Shown: one piece after another, positions 1 to 9,191 of the stretch
How the letters are laid out: each line of letters opens with the position of its first letter
Position numbering within the stretch: position 1 is the first letter of the stretch
Assembly (NCBI GenBank): GCA_016875095.1
Contig: VGSG01000030.1
Coordinates: 1 to 41,732 of the forward strand
Reading direction: 5' to 3'
DNA from: Deltaproteobacteria bacterium
Lineage (GTDB): Bacteria; Desulfobacterota; Desulfomonilia; Desulfomonilales; Desulfomonilaceae
Length of the DNA: 41,732 nt
Position numbers and translations under genes: made by a program
The notes under the pieces: model-generated
What the model was told of the DNA's origin: nothing
What the model saw: only the letters and a program-made list of their open reading frames with translations
The model's database searches: none

Positions 1-45
1 AAGCTCGTCAATCGAAAAGGGTTCTGGTATAGCGTTCTTGTTCAT
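1..45 (-). CDS. Start of a gene cut by the left edge, antitoxin-like
   Basis: An ATG on the minus strand at 45-43 is preceded by a strong GGGGGA ribosome site about six bases upstream. It opens a frame reading MNKNAIPEPFSIDEL to the window edge. The short N-terminus with a PIPEPF-like start resembles CopG/BrnA-type antitoxins, which often begin this way, but only 15 residues are visible. That a gene starts here is well supported by the ribosome site. The family is a guess, and the rest lies outside the window. Confidence 0.45.
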   Translation of the reverse strand, partial: MNKNAIPEPFSIDEL

Positions 46-347
46 GGCGTTCCCCCTTCCCATCTTTTTTTGGCAAAAACGGGTATGGCTGGAACGCCTT
101 TATTTTTCAACAGTTTTTGGAGAGGCCTGACCCATTGCCATACAAAAATGGCGAAACTCTAGCGGGAGAGCCCTTTTTGCAAAAAGGGCCCTCCCCGGAC
201 CCCTCTCCCAAAAACTCCCGCCTTCTGCAAGCGCTTCCAGCGCTTGCGGGACGCTTGGGCCGCAAAGGACTCACCGACTATCCGGAAAACTCCGTTTGTG
301 GACGCAATAAGGGGAAGACGCCCTCACTTCTACCTGAATCCGCCTTA
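46..347. other. Intergenic stretch with hairpin repeats
   Basis: There is no convincing gene in this 300-base gap. A small open frame at 117-362 has no ribosome site and runs straight through repeat sequence, so it is not called. The stretch holds a dispersed repeat at 165-219 and a second hairpin at 228-246 with 8-bp arms (CAAGCGCT / AGCGCTTG, 3-base loop). Confidence 0.6.
165..219 (+). repeat. Dispersed hairpin repeat, copy 1
   Basis: The core is a palindrome, CCCTTTTTGCAAAAAGGG, followed by a C-rich tail ending in CCAAAAACTCCC. A second copy in the same orientation lies at 37563-37621, with the same hairpin (one extra loop base) and nearly the same tail. Both copies sit in intergenic gaps. 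Repeats of this look are scattered between genes in many deltaproteobacterial genomes. No T-run follows the stem, so it is not a classic terminator. Confidence 0.75.
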
Positions 348-1481
348 TCATTTCTTGTATGAGATCCGGTAAACCACGCCTGCCTTGTCGTCTGAGACGA
401 GGAGGGCCCCATCAGGCATCACCAGGACGTCCACAGGTCTGCCCCAGGCAGAAAACCGCTGTAACCAACCTTCCGCGAAGACCTCGTATTTGACTGGGCG
501 ATTGTTCTCCATGCGCGCCATAGTTATCCGGTAACCGATCGGGAGGCTGCGATTCCATGAACCGTGTTCCGCTATGAAGATCTGGTTTCGATACGTTTCC
601 GGGAACATCCGACCCGTATAGAAGCGCATGCCAAGAGAGGCAACGTGAGGCCCCAGCTCAAGCTCGGGAGGAACGAACTCGCTGCATAGATGTTTTCGGC
701 CGAACTCCGGATCGCTGATGTTCTTGCCGTGGCAGTACGGAAAGCCAAAATGCAGGCCCTTCTTGGGAGCATGATTCAGCTCGTCCGGAGGGAGATCGTC
801 CCCCAGCCAATCCCGGCCGTTGTCCGTGAACCACAGCTCCTTTGTCACAGGATGCCAATCGAATCCCACTGTGTTCCGAACCCCTCGGGCAAAGATCTCC
901 AGATCCGTGCCATCAGCGTTCATGCGCATGACGCTGGCAAAACGTGGATCTTCTCGTTCGCAAACGTTGCATGGAGCGCCCACGGGCACATATAGTTTGC
1001 CATCGGGACCGAAGGCCATGAATTTCCACCCGTGGTGTGCGTCTGTCGGGAATTTTTCGTTGACCACCACCGGCTCGGGCGGATTGCGTAGCCGGGCCTG
1101 TATGTTGTCGTAACGTAGAACTCTATTGATTTCAGCGACGTACAGTGACCCGTTACGGAACGCGACCCCGTTTGGCGAGTGCAGCTTTCGGGCCACAACA
1201 ATCACTTCCGAGGCTTGACCGCCTCCCTTGTCGCCCAAGAGCGCGTACACCTTGCCCGCATCCCGACTGCCAACAAAGACAATACCTTGTGGGCCGTGCG
1301 TGAGCGAACGAGCGCCTTCCACGCCTTTCGCGTATACGCTGATTTGAAACCCAGGCGGGAGCTTGATCTCATTGAGTCGAACATCGGCGCCCCACGCGCT
1401 TTCGAGGAGCAAACACAGCATCCCCACGAGCAAAGCGAAGAAACGCGCAGGCGAATGGGCTGGGAAATTCAGGGCGCTCAT
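348..1481 (-). CDS. Exported PQQ-type sugar dehydrogenase (sorbosone/glucose dehydrogenase fold)
   Basis: This 377-residue protein belongs to the soluble glucose/sorbosone dehydrogenase family, which oxidises aldoses in the periplasm with pyrroloquinoline quinone in a six-bladed beta-propeller. An N-terminal signal peptide is visible (hydrophobic residues about 13-30, cleavage near AWGA-D). Family motifs in order are a GVAF..LYVAE blade repeat, DAHHGWK (His region of the active site), LYVPVGAPCN, GVRNTVGFDWHP, the acidic TDNGRDWLGDDLPPDEL stretch that supplies Ca/PQQ ligands in this family, and a final VLVMPDGALLVSDD blade. The ATG is preceded by GGGGGGA. It lies 57 bases after the glycosyltransferase upstream and may be co-transcribed with that cluster, although its role in glycan metabolism is not obvious. 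No PQQ synthesis genes are in the window, so cofactor supply is unproven. Confidence 0.85.
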   Translation of the reverse strand: MSALNFPAHSPARFFALLVGMLCLLLESAWGADVRLNEIKLPPGFQISVYAKGVEGARSLTHGPQGIVFVGSRDAGKVYALLGDKGGGQASEVIVVARKLHSPNGVAFRNGSLYVAEINRVLRYDNIQARLRNPPEPVVVNEKFPTDAHHGWKFMAFGPDGKLYVPVGAPCNVCEREDPRFASVMRMNADGTDLEIFARGVRNTVGFDWHPVTKELWFTDNGRDWLGDDLPPDELNHAPKKGLHFGFPYCHGKNISDPEFGRKHLCSEFVPPELELGPHVASLGMRFYTGRMFPETYRNQIFIAEHGSWNRSLPIGYRITMARMENNRPVKYEVFAEGWLQRFSAWGRPVDVLVMPDGALLVSDDKAGVVYRISYKK

Positions 1482-1538
1482 GAGAGTCCCCCCTTTGTTT
1501 TGAATCCATTTGCTCGAAACTGAACTATTCGTGGTTGA

Positions 1539-2573
1539 TCATCCCCGCATGGCTTCCAAGAGCGCGACGAGTTTGTCGTTCCCGAAGAACTCCTTCTCCT
1601 TGATACGCTCCCGAAACGATTCCAATTTGGCCTCAAAGGACTCCAGAACAGCGGGCGACGGATTCGGATCGGTCGAGTAACCGCCGTACCCGAGCTTCGT
1701 CAGGAAATATGCATTGATGAACTGCTCGTAAGCATTCCCTATGGGGAAGGAAAACAACGGTTTACCGAGGTAGAGCGACTCAGAAATAACATTATGGCTC
1801 CCGTTGGCGATAACGTACCGACATGAAGCCAGGTCCTCCAGAAAGCCCTGCCTGGATGGCGCCTTGAATACGATGTTCTTTCGGGCAGGCATCTCGCCGA
1901 AGCCGTACACGATGAAGCGTGATGCCATCTGCTCGAGCACGGGAAAAAGCCGATGAAACGTCGGTGAGGTTTGGTACACGAGCACGTGTTCGGCCAGGCT
2001 CGGTGAGATCTCCGTCACGTCTCGCCTCACGATGGGCGGGATTACGGTTGTGGTGTTCGGATTGAAAGGCTCCAGGGCAAAGTACGACGTTATGAGAAAC
2101 TGTTGGGCATTACTAAACAATTTCCGGACCACGGTGGTGGTCATGAGGCCATTGATCCATTCACCTCGCGGAGGCTCATAGACGCAGTGGGTGAGAACAT
2201 GCTGGTGGTCGATGCTCACACACGATCTTCCCAGAGTCCGCGCGGCCAACGGAGTAAAGTATTCGTAATCAGTCAAGATAAGATCCGGATCGAAGCGTCT
2301 CATAATGTCCGCCAACCGCTTGATAGTAGCCCTTCGAGTGACTATGACGCGAGCCGCGTTCGCCACCGTCGCGAGAATGTCCACACGGTTGTTGCGATAA
2401 GAGGTTCCCAGACACGGCACATCTTCTACCGCGTAGCCCGTGGACCTAAGGTCCTGTACGCGGCCGCCTCCCACAAAGAGAAATTCATGGGAACTCATTT
2501 CACGGGCAATGATACGCGCGCGGTTTACGTGGCCTCCCGCGTCTCCCATCACCCCTAGGAGGATGCGCGCCAT
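1539..2573 (-). CDS. MurG/UGT-like glycosyltransferase
   Basis: This 344-residue protein has the GT-B fold of the GT28/GT1 group. The N-terminal Gly-rich motif (LLGVMGDAGGHVNRA) begins at residue 5, and a C-terminal donor-binding region follows the pattern VIANGSHNVISESLYLGKP, then FSFPIGNAYEQFINA, near residues 255-300. These enzymes move a sugar from a nucleotide donor to a lipid or glycan acceptor at the inner membrane face. The start lies 17 bases after the amidotransferase stop, so it is very probably in the same operon. The acceptor and sugar cannot be read from sequence. The family includes glycosyltransferases often listed only as hypothetical or as UDP-glucuronosyltransferase-like, and MurG itself is unlikely because the neighbours are not cell-division genes. 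Confidence 0.8.
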   Translation of the reverse strand: MARILLGVMGDAGGHVNRARIIAREMSSHEFLFVGGGRVQDLRSTGYAVEDVPCLGTSYRNNRVDILATVANAARVIVTRRATIKRLADIMRRFDPDLILTDYEYFTPLAARTLGRSCVSIDHQHVLTHCVYEPPRGEWINGLMTTTVVRKLFSNAQQFLITSYFALEPFNPNTTTVIPPIVRRDVTEISPSLAEHVLVYQTSPTFHRLFPVLEQMASRFIVYGFGEMPARKNIVFKAPSRQGFLEDLASCRYVIANGSHNVISESLYLGKPLFSFPIGNAYEQFINAYFLTKLGYGGYSTDPNPSPAVLESFEAKLESFRERIKEKEFFGNDKLVALLEAMRG

Positions 2574-2590
2574 TCAGGAACCAGCCTCCT

Positions 2591-4492
2591 TCACACGATT
2601 CGTGCGGAATTTGCGTCGAGCCATAACTGGAGGACAAGGAGCGTCCACAGCTCTTTTCGATGATCCGCGCGGCCTGAGTAATGCTCGTCCATGAGGCGTC
2701 TGACCACCTGCGGACGGAACAGACCATACTGACTGAGTTGCTTTTCGCTGAGCATATCTTCCATGAGTGGGCGGAGTGTTTCCTTGAGCCAGCGCGCCGT
2801 TGGGATCAAGAAGCCCCGTTTCCTCCGATTCAGAATCCTTGAGGGAAGATAAGATCTCATGGCCTTCTTGAGAAGGTACTTTCTCGTTGTCCCGCGCATT
2901 TTCATCCGAGGGGGAAGCCCGAAGACGAATTCCATGACGTCCTTGTCCAGGAACGGCGCCCGCACCTCCAGCGAGTTCATCATGGAACAACGATCGACCT
3001 TCACCAGGATGTAGTCCAACAAATACTGTCGGGCAAATAAGTAGAAGATGCGGTTCAGAGGCTCGTCGGACGGATAGTTATCGTACAGTCTGCGTGTCTG
3101 AGCATAGAGGGCGTCAGAATTGGAGAACTCCTGGGGAAAGTCCACCCAGAGCTCATGTTGCAGTGTCTCGTCACACGAACCGACCCAGATTTGCGCGCGG
3201 AGCCACGCTGGGGCTTCAACCCCTGCCAGGAACTTGGCCACCACATGGCCCAGGCTCACATATCCCCCCGAAACAGGAAGGAGCCTGGAGATCGGCTCTA
3301 TAATCGCCTTCCTCAGGGGTCGCGGAATGCTCAAGTACCAATTCGCAAACCGGAAGCCCGCAAAGTATTCGTACCCTGCAAAGAGTTCATCGCCTCCATC
3401 GCCTCCCAGCGCCACTGTCACTCTCTTTCTGGTTATCATCGACAAGAGGTGCGTTGGGACGATGGACGGATCCGACATGGGCTCGTCCAAACGCGACACA
3501 ATGTGGGGCAGCAGATCTCCGGCGCTGACCGCGCTGAGGGTTTCTTCGTAGTGATCGGTTCCGAAGCGCTGAGCCACCAGGCGCGCATACGGTGATTCGT
3601 CATATGTCGGTTCGGAGAATCGGATGCTAAAAGTCTTTATGGACGGTGGCGGCACGAGGTCGGCCATCAGCGCCACGACGGATGACGAATCAATGCCGCC
3701 GCTCAGGAAAACGCCAAGAGGCACATCGCTTACGAGACGCCGCTGTACGGCCCGTCGCGTGAGGAACCGAAGCTTTTCACAGCATTCTTCGGTGGATAGG
3801 CTTGTATTTTCTTCCGGGATCGGAATGTCCCAGTACGATCTAGTGGTAATGGATTGTCCTGAAAAGACAAGGTAATGGCCGGGTCGCAGTTTATGCGCGT
3901 CTCGGTAGATAGTGTCGGGCGTGGGCACGTACTCGTACGCGAGATACCTGGCAATACTAGCCCGATCCACCGACAACTCGAGGCAAGGCAGGCTTCGCAG
4001 CGCGGACAATTCCGAAGCAAACGCGAGCACACCATTCTGCAAGGTATAGTAAAAAGGCTTCTTGCCGATACGATCCCGCGCGGCGAAGAGCGTCCTGGAT
4101 CGCGTGTCCCACAGGGCGAACGCGAACATGCCCTCAAAGCCGTCCAGGCACGCAAATCCCTCGTCAAGGTACGCATACAGCAGCGCTTCCGTGTCCGAAC
4201 GGGTCCGAAACCGGTAACCTTTACGTTCCAAGCGTTCACGGATTTCCATGAAGTTGTAGATCTCGCCGTTGAACGTGACGACTACTTGTCCGTCAGCATC
4301 CATCATGGGCTGGCTGCCGCCTGAGAGATCTATGATGCTCAGGCGCCGATGCCCCAGACACGCCGTGGAGTCGGCCCAGATGCCCTGGCCGTCAGGTCCG
4401 CGGTGGACCATGGTCCGGAGCATCTCGGTGATCCAGGCCCTTTGCCGGTCTTCAGAAGCCTGAGCGTTGACAAATCCCGCTATGCCGCACAT
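2591..4492 (-). CDS. asnB: Glutamine-dependent asparagine synthase / amidotransferase, AsnB type
   Basis: The protein is about 633 residues with two domains. The N-terminal class II glutaminase begins MCGIAGF; Cys2 is the nucleophile after Met removal, which fixes the start at 4492 rather than the longer frame from 4549. A GAGG ribosome site stands eight bases upstream. Further glutaminase motifs are HRGPDG, GHRRLSIID and FNGEIYN. The C-terminal ATP-pyrophosphatase domain carries the loop FLSGGIDSSSV near residue 262 and LGGDGGDELFAGYEYF. The enzyme class transfers ammonia from glutamine to aspartate or, in glycan clusters, amidates a sugar or peptide carboxylate. Placement between two glycosyltransferases with gaps of 10 and 17 bases suggests a role in surface-polysaccharide modification rather than bulk asparagine supply, as in exosortase/EPS clusters. 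Function is certain at family level and the acceptor is unknown. Confidence 0.92.
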   Translation of the reverse strand: MCGIAGFVNAQASEDRQRAWITEMLRTMVHRGPDGQGIWADSTACLGHRRLSIIDLSGGSQPMMDADGQVVVTFNGEIYNFMEIRERLERKGYRFRTRSDTEALLYAYLDEGFACLDGFEGMFAFALWDTRSRTLFAARDRIGKKPFYYTLQNGVLAFASELSALRSLPCLELSVDRASIARYLAYEYVPTPDTIYRDAHKLRPGHYLVFSGQSITTRSYWDIPIPEENTSLSTEECCEKLRFLTRRAVQRRLVSDVPLGVFLSGGIDSSSVVALMADLVPPPSIKTFSIRFSEPTYDESPYARLVAQRFGTDHYEETLSAVSAGDLLPHIVSRLDEPMSDPSIVPTHLLSMITRKRVTVALGGDGGDELFAGYEYFAGFRFANWYLSIPRPLRKAIIEPISRLLPVSGGYVSLGHVVAKFLAGVEAPAWLRAQIWVGSCDETLQHELWVDFPQEFSNSDALYAQTRRLYDNYPSDEPLNRIFYLFARQYLLDYILVKVDRCSMMNSLEVRAPFLDKDVMEFVFGLPPRMKMRGTTRKYLLKKAMRSYLPSRILNRRKRGFLIPTARWLKETLRPLMEDMLSEKQLSQYGLFRPQVVRRLMDEHYSGRADHRKELWTLLVLQLWLDANSARIV

Positions 4493-4502
4493 TGGCGGGT
4501 CC

Positions 4503-5612
4503 TCAAACTTTTGGAACAGCCCATCTTCTCCGCCCGTCGGTGTAAGCATCGAGGAGGGCTTGCTCGGTTTTGCGCACCATGCCGTTCACATCAAACAGGG
4601 AAACGACTCGTTCACGGCCCATGAGGCCCATGTGACTTGCCTTGGCGGGGTCCGAGAGCACGCCGGTGAGCGCCTCGGCAAGACCGGCAGGGTCGCGTGG
4701 AGGAACGAGGATGCCCGTCGTCCCGTCTTCTACGAGCTCGGGAATGCCGCCCACCCGAGTGGCCACAACCGGCAAACCCATCGACATGGCTTCCAGGATC
4801 ACATTCGGACAAGCTTCGTCCGCCGAAGACAGGGCAAAAACGGCTGCCCGTCCCATATTCTCTCTAATGTCCTCGGACCCCGGAACCATCGTGACACTCG
4901 ATTCGAGACCATATCTGCGGATGCCCTGGTTAAGCTCCTTACCCATAGGGCCTTTGCCCACAATCTCGAATCGGGCTTCGGGGAGCCGTTGCGCAACCAA
5001 GCGAAAGGCGTCCAGGAGGTTGACCGGGTCCTTCTCCCAAACCAATCTTCCCACAAACAGGACTCGACGCTCCCGCTGAGGCGCGATCCCGTCGGGACAG
5101 AACCATTCCGGATCGATCCCGTTGTGAATGATCGCTATCCGTCGAGCATCCACCGAATGCTTTTGCACCATAATGTCTCGCAGAACCCTGGCATTGCAGA
5201 TGATGCGATCCGAGAGCCGCCAGAGGAATCTCTCATGCTGTTTGGGCAACAGATTACGATACCCGGAAACGATCACCGGCACCCTTACCAGCCTACCGAA
5301 GAGCCTTCCCCAGATGTTCGGCACGACAGTGAGGGTGTACAGGATTTGCGGACGACGTGTGTGAAGATGAAAGGCCAGATTCACCAGCGAGTGAGGGCCG
5401 ACCCACGATGATGTGGACATGCGACGGATCGGTATACCGGCTGCTTCCGCCTGCGGGATCATGTCTTCGCCGCCCCGCAGCACCCACAGTTCGGGATCAA
5501 AGAGGGATCGATCGAGTCGGGTCAGAAGATGGATCGCATACCGTTGGGTGCCTCCAAATTCAAGATCCTGGAGCAGAACGGCCAGTCTTATGGGTTCGCG
5601 AAAAACGGGCAT
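4503..5612 (-). CDS. GT4-family glycosyltransferase
   Basis: This 369-residue retaining glycosyltransferase of the GT-B fold has the N-terminal acceptor motif LEFGGTQRYAIHL near residue 18, the hinge IIHNGIDPEWF, the donor-domain start VLFVGRLVWEKDP, and the E-x7-E donor-binding motif in EACPNVILEAMSMGLPVVATRVGGIPELV near residues 275-300. Members transfer hexoses from nucleotide donors during capsule, lipopolysaccharide or exopolysaccharide assembly in the cytoplasm. It is the first gene of the compact minus-strand set and runs directly into asnB with a ten-base gap. A 183-base divergent region separates it from the plus-strand glycosyltransferase at 5796 and should contain both promoters. 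I did not find a convincing -35/-10 pair there. Confidence 0.88.
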   Translation of the reverse strand: MPVFREPIRLAVLLQDLEFGGTQRYAIHLLTRLDRSLFDPELWVLRGGEDMIPQAEAAGIPIRRMSTSSWVGPHSLVNLAFHLHTRRPQILYTLTVVPNIWGRLFGRLVRVPVIVSGYRNLLPKQHERFLWRLSDRIICNARVLRDIMVQKHSVDARRIAIIHNGIDPEWFCPDGIAPQRERRVLFVGRLVWEKDPVNLLDAFRLVAQRLPEARFEIVGKGPMGKELNQGIRRYGLESSVTMVPGSEDIRENMGRAAVFALSSADEACPNVILEAMSMGLPVVATRVGGIPELVEDGTTGILVPPRDPAGLAEALTGVLSDPAKASHMGLMGRERVVSLFDVNGMVRKTEQALLDAYTDGRRRWAVPKV

Positions 5613-5795
5613 TTGATTCGGAATTCTCGGGTGTCTCCATGAGCTCGTTTTGCCGACTCTGAGAATACGTCACCATGATCCTCTGAGTCAAACCCCGGTG
5701 ACACTCGCAGGCATTCAGTCATCCAAGGGGCAGGGGCCTCTGGCCCGCGGGCACGCTCCCTTGACCTATCCGGGGTGGTACATTAGGGTCTCTTC

Positions 5796-7127
5796 ATGAT
5801 CAAGAATGAGCCGAGTACAGCGCCCGGGAATCAATCCGCTTCTCTCGCGGCCCCAGCGGACAAGGCTCGTGTGGCCTACGTTCTCTTGTGGTTTCCCAAG
5901 CCTTCTGAAACGTTCATTTTCCGCGAGGTGCTCAAACTCTGGGAACTTGGACTGCCGGTCAAGGTCTTTGCTCTGTATGGTGAAGTGAAGAAAGAGCTTA
6001 CGCCGGAAATGGCCGTTGTCTCAAGCAGGGTTGAGCGCCTGGGGATACCATACCTGGCTCAGGCGCCGTCAGAGGTGGCGCACTGGCTGAGAAGAAAACC
6101 TCGCGAGACCGTGGGGCTCTTTCGAGAGGTCCTGTTTCGGCGCTGGAGTTGCCTCGAGGTGGCGGGCGAGAGCATCTGGGCTTTCTTCGGAGGTTTGCGG
6201 CTTGCCCGTCGCTTCCTGGAGCAAGGAATCGAGCACATTCATGCGGACTGGGCAAACGGACCCGCGACCGCGGCATGGGTCGCGTCACGGTTGACCGGCA
6301 TCCCTTTCAGTTTCACGGGCCGTGCGGGAGACATCTTTCCGCAAGACGGAGCGTTAAGCGAAAAAATACGAGATTGCGCATTTGTTCGGACTGACGTGAA
6401 GAACAACGTGGATTATCTTGCGAGCTTCGCGAACGGACAGACCGACAAAATAAGGCTTGTTTACGCGTCCTTCACACTGCGAGACTTCAAACAAGCCCCG
6501 GTTGAGATGCGACCGCCCTATCGGTTGCTGGCCCTTGGCCGCTTCGTTCGCACCAAAGGGTTCGACGTTTTGCTTCATGCTGCTCGTATAATGAAGGATT
6601 CCGGTTTTCCGTTCCATCTGACCATTGCAGGCTCGGGCCCGAGAGGACCGTCTCTGAAGCTTCTTTGCCGGCAGCTCGGACTCGGTGATTGCATATCCTT
6701 TCCCGGGTATGTGACCCACGACAGAGTGAGCGAACTTTTCGCGGCTTCAGACGTGTTCGTCATGCCGAGCGTTGTCCACAAGAGCGGAGACCGAGACGGA
6801 ATTCCGAATGTGCTCGTAGAAGCCTTTGCGCATGGGGTTCCCGTGGTCGCTACCGATGTCTCGGGCATCAAGGAGATCGTGATTAATGAAGAGACCGGGC
6901 TGCTTATTCCTGAACGAGATCCCGAAGCCGTTGCAGAGGCGATCCGCGCCATGATCCGCGACCGTGAGAAAGCGCTCGAAATGGCTGAGAAAGGGAAGGC
7001 CCTTGTCCTGAAACAATTTAATCCGGAACAAAACGGCCGACAATTGTTCGATCTTTTCTTGCAGGCCGCCAACAAGAGAAGGGATTCAGTTTCCGGGGCC
7101 ACGAAAGTCTCGGGCGGGCCGCATTGA
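5796..7127 (+). CDS. GT4-family glycosyltransferase, WcaL/AmsK-like
   Basis: The protein is 443 residues. The motif FPKPSETFIFREV near residue 34 and HADWANGPATAAW near residue 148 are typical of colanic-acid-type glycosyltransferases (WcaL/AmsK group). The donor half carries LLALGRFVRTKGFD, and the E-x7-E region reads DGIPNVLVEAFAHGVPVVATDVSGIKEIV. It probably adds a sugar to a lipid-linked repeat unit in the cytoplasm. It is divergent from the minus-strand glycan set but shares its theme, so the two are probably one functional locus. The first 25 residues are low in conserved sequence and a slightly later start is possible. The stop lies 88 bases before the peptide-binding lipoprotein. Confidence 0.87.
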   Translation: MIKNEPSTAPGNQSASLAAPADKARVAYVLLWFPKPSETFIFREVLKLWELGLPVKVFALYGEVKKELTPEMAVVSSRVERLGIPYLAQAPSEVAHWLRRKPRETVGLFREVLFRRWSCLEVAGESIWAFFGGLRLARRFLEQGIEHIHADWANGPATAAWVASRLTGIPFSFTGRAGDIFPQDGALSEKIRDCAFVRTDVKNNVDYLASFANGQTDKIRLVYASFTLRDFKQAPVEMRPPYRLLALGRFVRTKGFDVLLHAARIMKDSGFPFHLTIAGSGPRGPSLKLLCRQLGLGDCISFPGYVTHDRVSELFAASDVFVMPSVVHKSGDRDGIPNVLVEAFAHGVPVVATDVSGIKEIVINEETGLLIPERDPEAVAEAIRAMIRDREKALEMAEKGKALVLKQFNPEQNGRQLFDLFLQAANKRRDSVSGATKVSGGPH

Positions 7128-7215
7128 AATGAGGAGCAAAGCGCGAAAGCAAGTCGGTCTCATGCGTGAAGAGACATGCGTCGAGTTGGTGCGAGAGTCC
7201 AAGGAGATATTTCTA

Positions 7216-8904
7216 ATGTCCTCATTCATAAAGCTTTTTCCAGGACCAACGTATTGGAAGGCGGCTCTTATTGCGCTGATAGTCGCCGTGGCCTTCGTTC
7301 TCACCGGGTGCAATAAGAGCGACACTGAAGCAAAGAAGGCGCTTCAGAATTCCGCAGGCCAGAGAAAAGCCGATGAGCCCGCGTACGGTGACATGATTGT
7401 TCGAGGGAGCATCGGGGATGCCTCGGTTCTCCTGCCGGTGCTGGCTATGGATTCCGCGAGCTTCGACATAACGGGACTCATCTATAACGGGCTGGTCAAA
7501 TATGACAAGGACATCCAGATTGTTCCGGAGTTGTGCGAGAAGTGGGATATTTCCGAAGATAACCTGAGAATCCGTTTTCATCTACGTAAGGACGTGAAGT
7601 GGCAAGACGGCGAGCCGTTCACCGCACGGGACGTGGAATACACGTACAAAGTCTACATAGATGAAAAGACCCCCACCGCCTACGCGACCGACTTCAAGCG
7701 GGTCGAGAACTTCCACAAGCTGGATGATTACACCTTCGAGGTGACCTACAAGGAGCCGTACGCGCCCGCGCTCGGTTCCTGGACCACCGGAGTGTTGCCT
7801 GCTCATCTCCTGGAAGGGACTGACATCACCAAGAGCCCGTTGAAGAGACACCCCATCGGCACAGGACCATACAAATTCGTTGAGTGGAAGACCGGCGAAA
7901 AGATCATCGTTGACGCCAACAAGGACTACTTTGCAGGTAGGCCGTACATCAGTCGGGTTCTGACTAGGATCATTCCCGACCCTGCCACCATGTTCCTGGA
8001 ACTGAAGGCCGGGAGGATCGACCAGATGGGTTTGTCGCCGTTACAGTATTCCCGGCAATCCACCGGAAAGTGGTGGGAGGAGAACTTCCATAAATACCAA
8101 TACCTCTCATTCAGCTACGCCTATTTGGGATACAATCTGCGGGATTGGAAGTTTGAGGACAAGAGGGTAAGACAGGCTCTGACCTCAGCTATTAACAGGG
8201 AGAGCATCGTAGAAGGGGTGCTCCTGGGGCTGGGAGTGGTGGCCCACACGCCGTACAAACCGGACACATACTGGTACAATCCAAATGTAAAGAAATGGCC
8301 TTACAATAAGGCCCTCGCCAAGGAGCTCCTCGCTGAAGCAGGCTGGAAAGATACGGACGGTGACGGGATCCTGGAAAAGGGTGGTAAGCCGTTCGAGTTT
8401 ACTATTCTCACCAATCAGGGAAACGACGTGCGAAAGAATGCCGCCACCATCATCCAGAGAGATTTGAAAGAAGTGGGAGTTAAAGTTCACATCCGAGTAA
8501 TCGAGTGGGCCGCGATTCTGAAGAATTTCATCGACAAAAGGAGATACGAAGCAATTGTCTTGGGGTGGGGGATCGGCCAAGATCCTAATCAGATAGACAT
8601 ATGGAATTCGGAGAAAACCAAAGAGCACCAGCTCAACTTTATGTCGTACGACAATAAGGAAGTGGACTGGCTCCTGGAGCAAGGTGTCAAGACCTACGAT
8701 CGCGCGGAACGGAAGAAATTCTACGACAAATTTCAGGAAATTATCGCCGAGGACCAACCGTACACGTTCCTCTGGTTTGGGTATTCGCTTCCCATTATCA
8801 GCGCTCGCTTCCACGGCATTAAGCCCGCTCCGATAGGAATAGGTTACAACTTCGAACGCTGGTATGTGCCCAAGCCGCTGCAGAAATACCACATTGAACC
8901 GTAA
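7216..8904 (+). CDS. Peptide/opine-type ABC transporter substrate-binding lipoprotein, copy 1
   Basis: This is an SBP_bac_5 (DppA/OppA) family extracytoplasmic binding protein of 562 residues. The start at 7216 is chosen because AAGGAGAT lies seven bases upstream, and because the signal peptide (hydrophobic from about residue 16) then ends in the lipobox VLTGC with Cys32 as the lipid-anchored residue. A longer frame from 7129 lacks these. Family motifs include LVKYDKD, LRIRFHLRKDVKWQDGEPFTA, HPIGTGPYKF, NKDYFAGRPY, DKRVRQALTSAINRE and AEAGWKDTDGDG. The DTDGDG loop resembles a calcium-binding loop. The protein delivers peptides or nickel-like ligands to an inner-membrane permease pair. A clearly related second copy lies at 12674-14344, next to the permeases, so this copy probably uses the same channel with a different ligand range. 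Confidence 0.9.
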   Translation: MSSFIKLFPGPTYWKAALIALIVAVAFVLTGCNKSDTEAKKALQNSAGQRKADEPAYGDMIVRGSIGDASVLLPVLAMDSASFDITGLIYNGLVKYDKDIQIVPELCEKWDISEDNLRIRFHLRKDVKWQDGEPFTARDVEYTYKVYIDEKTPTAYATDFKRVENFHKLDDYTFEVTYKEPYAPALGSWTTGVLPAHLLEGTDITKSPLKRHPIGTGPYKFVEWKTGEKIIVDANKDYFAGRPYISRVLTRIIPDPATMFLELKAGRIDQMGLSPLQYSRQSTGKWWEENFHKYQYLSFSYAYLGYNLRDWKFEDKRVRQALTSAINRESIVEGVLLGLGVVAHTPYKPDTYWYNPNVKKWPYNKALAKELLAEAGWKDTDGDGILEKGGKPFEFTILTNQGNDVRKNAATIIQRDLKEVGVKVHIRVIEWAAILKNFIDKRRYEAIVLGWGIGQDPNQIDIWNSEKTKEHQLNFMSYDNKEVDWLLEQGVKTYDRAERKKFYDKFQEIIAEDQPYTFLWFGYSLPIISARFHGIKPAPIGIGYNFERWYVPKPLQKYHIEP

Positions 8905-9130
8905 TTCCCCGCGGTAAGCATGAAACGTTTTCGGTAGGGCCCGGCATCCCCCGGATCACTTCCGGGGCAGGCTCCGCCGGACCTATACCGGTTGCAAAAA
9001 GTCTTGGCTTCTTGGACAGCCAGCGCTTAAAGAAAGACCGGTAGGGGCCGGCGCCTAGCAATGCCCAAGCGTCAATCGGACATTGCTTTTGACAACTTGC
9101 TATAACCTCTGGAAGTGTTTGACCATAGTC

Positions 9131-9164
9131 GCTGTGGGGGCGCACGGTGGTGCGCCCCCACAGC
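9131..9164. repeat. Long perfect hairpin between convergent genes
   Basis: Arms of 14 bp (GCTGTGGGGGCGCA and its exact complement) flank a six-base loop. It lies between the plus-strand binding protein ending at 8904 and the minus-strand norZ ending at 9192. No T-run follows either arm, so it is either a factor-assisted bidirectional 3' end or a REP-like element. Confidence 0.6.
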
Positions 9165-9191
9165 GCAAATCAGCAGACTTTGGAACTATTC

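Noticed and set aside
117-362. Small 81-codon gene at the left end
   Set aside because: No ribosome site, and it runs through a dispersed repeat and overlaps the end of the sugar dehydrogenase on the other strand.
4467-5411. 314-codon plus-strand frame opposite the GT4 glycosyltransferase
   Set aside because: The minus-strand frame has all GT4 motifs and fits the operon; the opposite frame shows none.
9131-9164. Classic Rho-independent terminator for norZ or the binding protein
   Set aside because: The stem is perfect, but no T-run follows on either strand; listed as a repeat instead.
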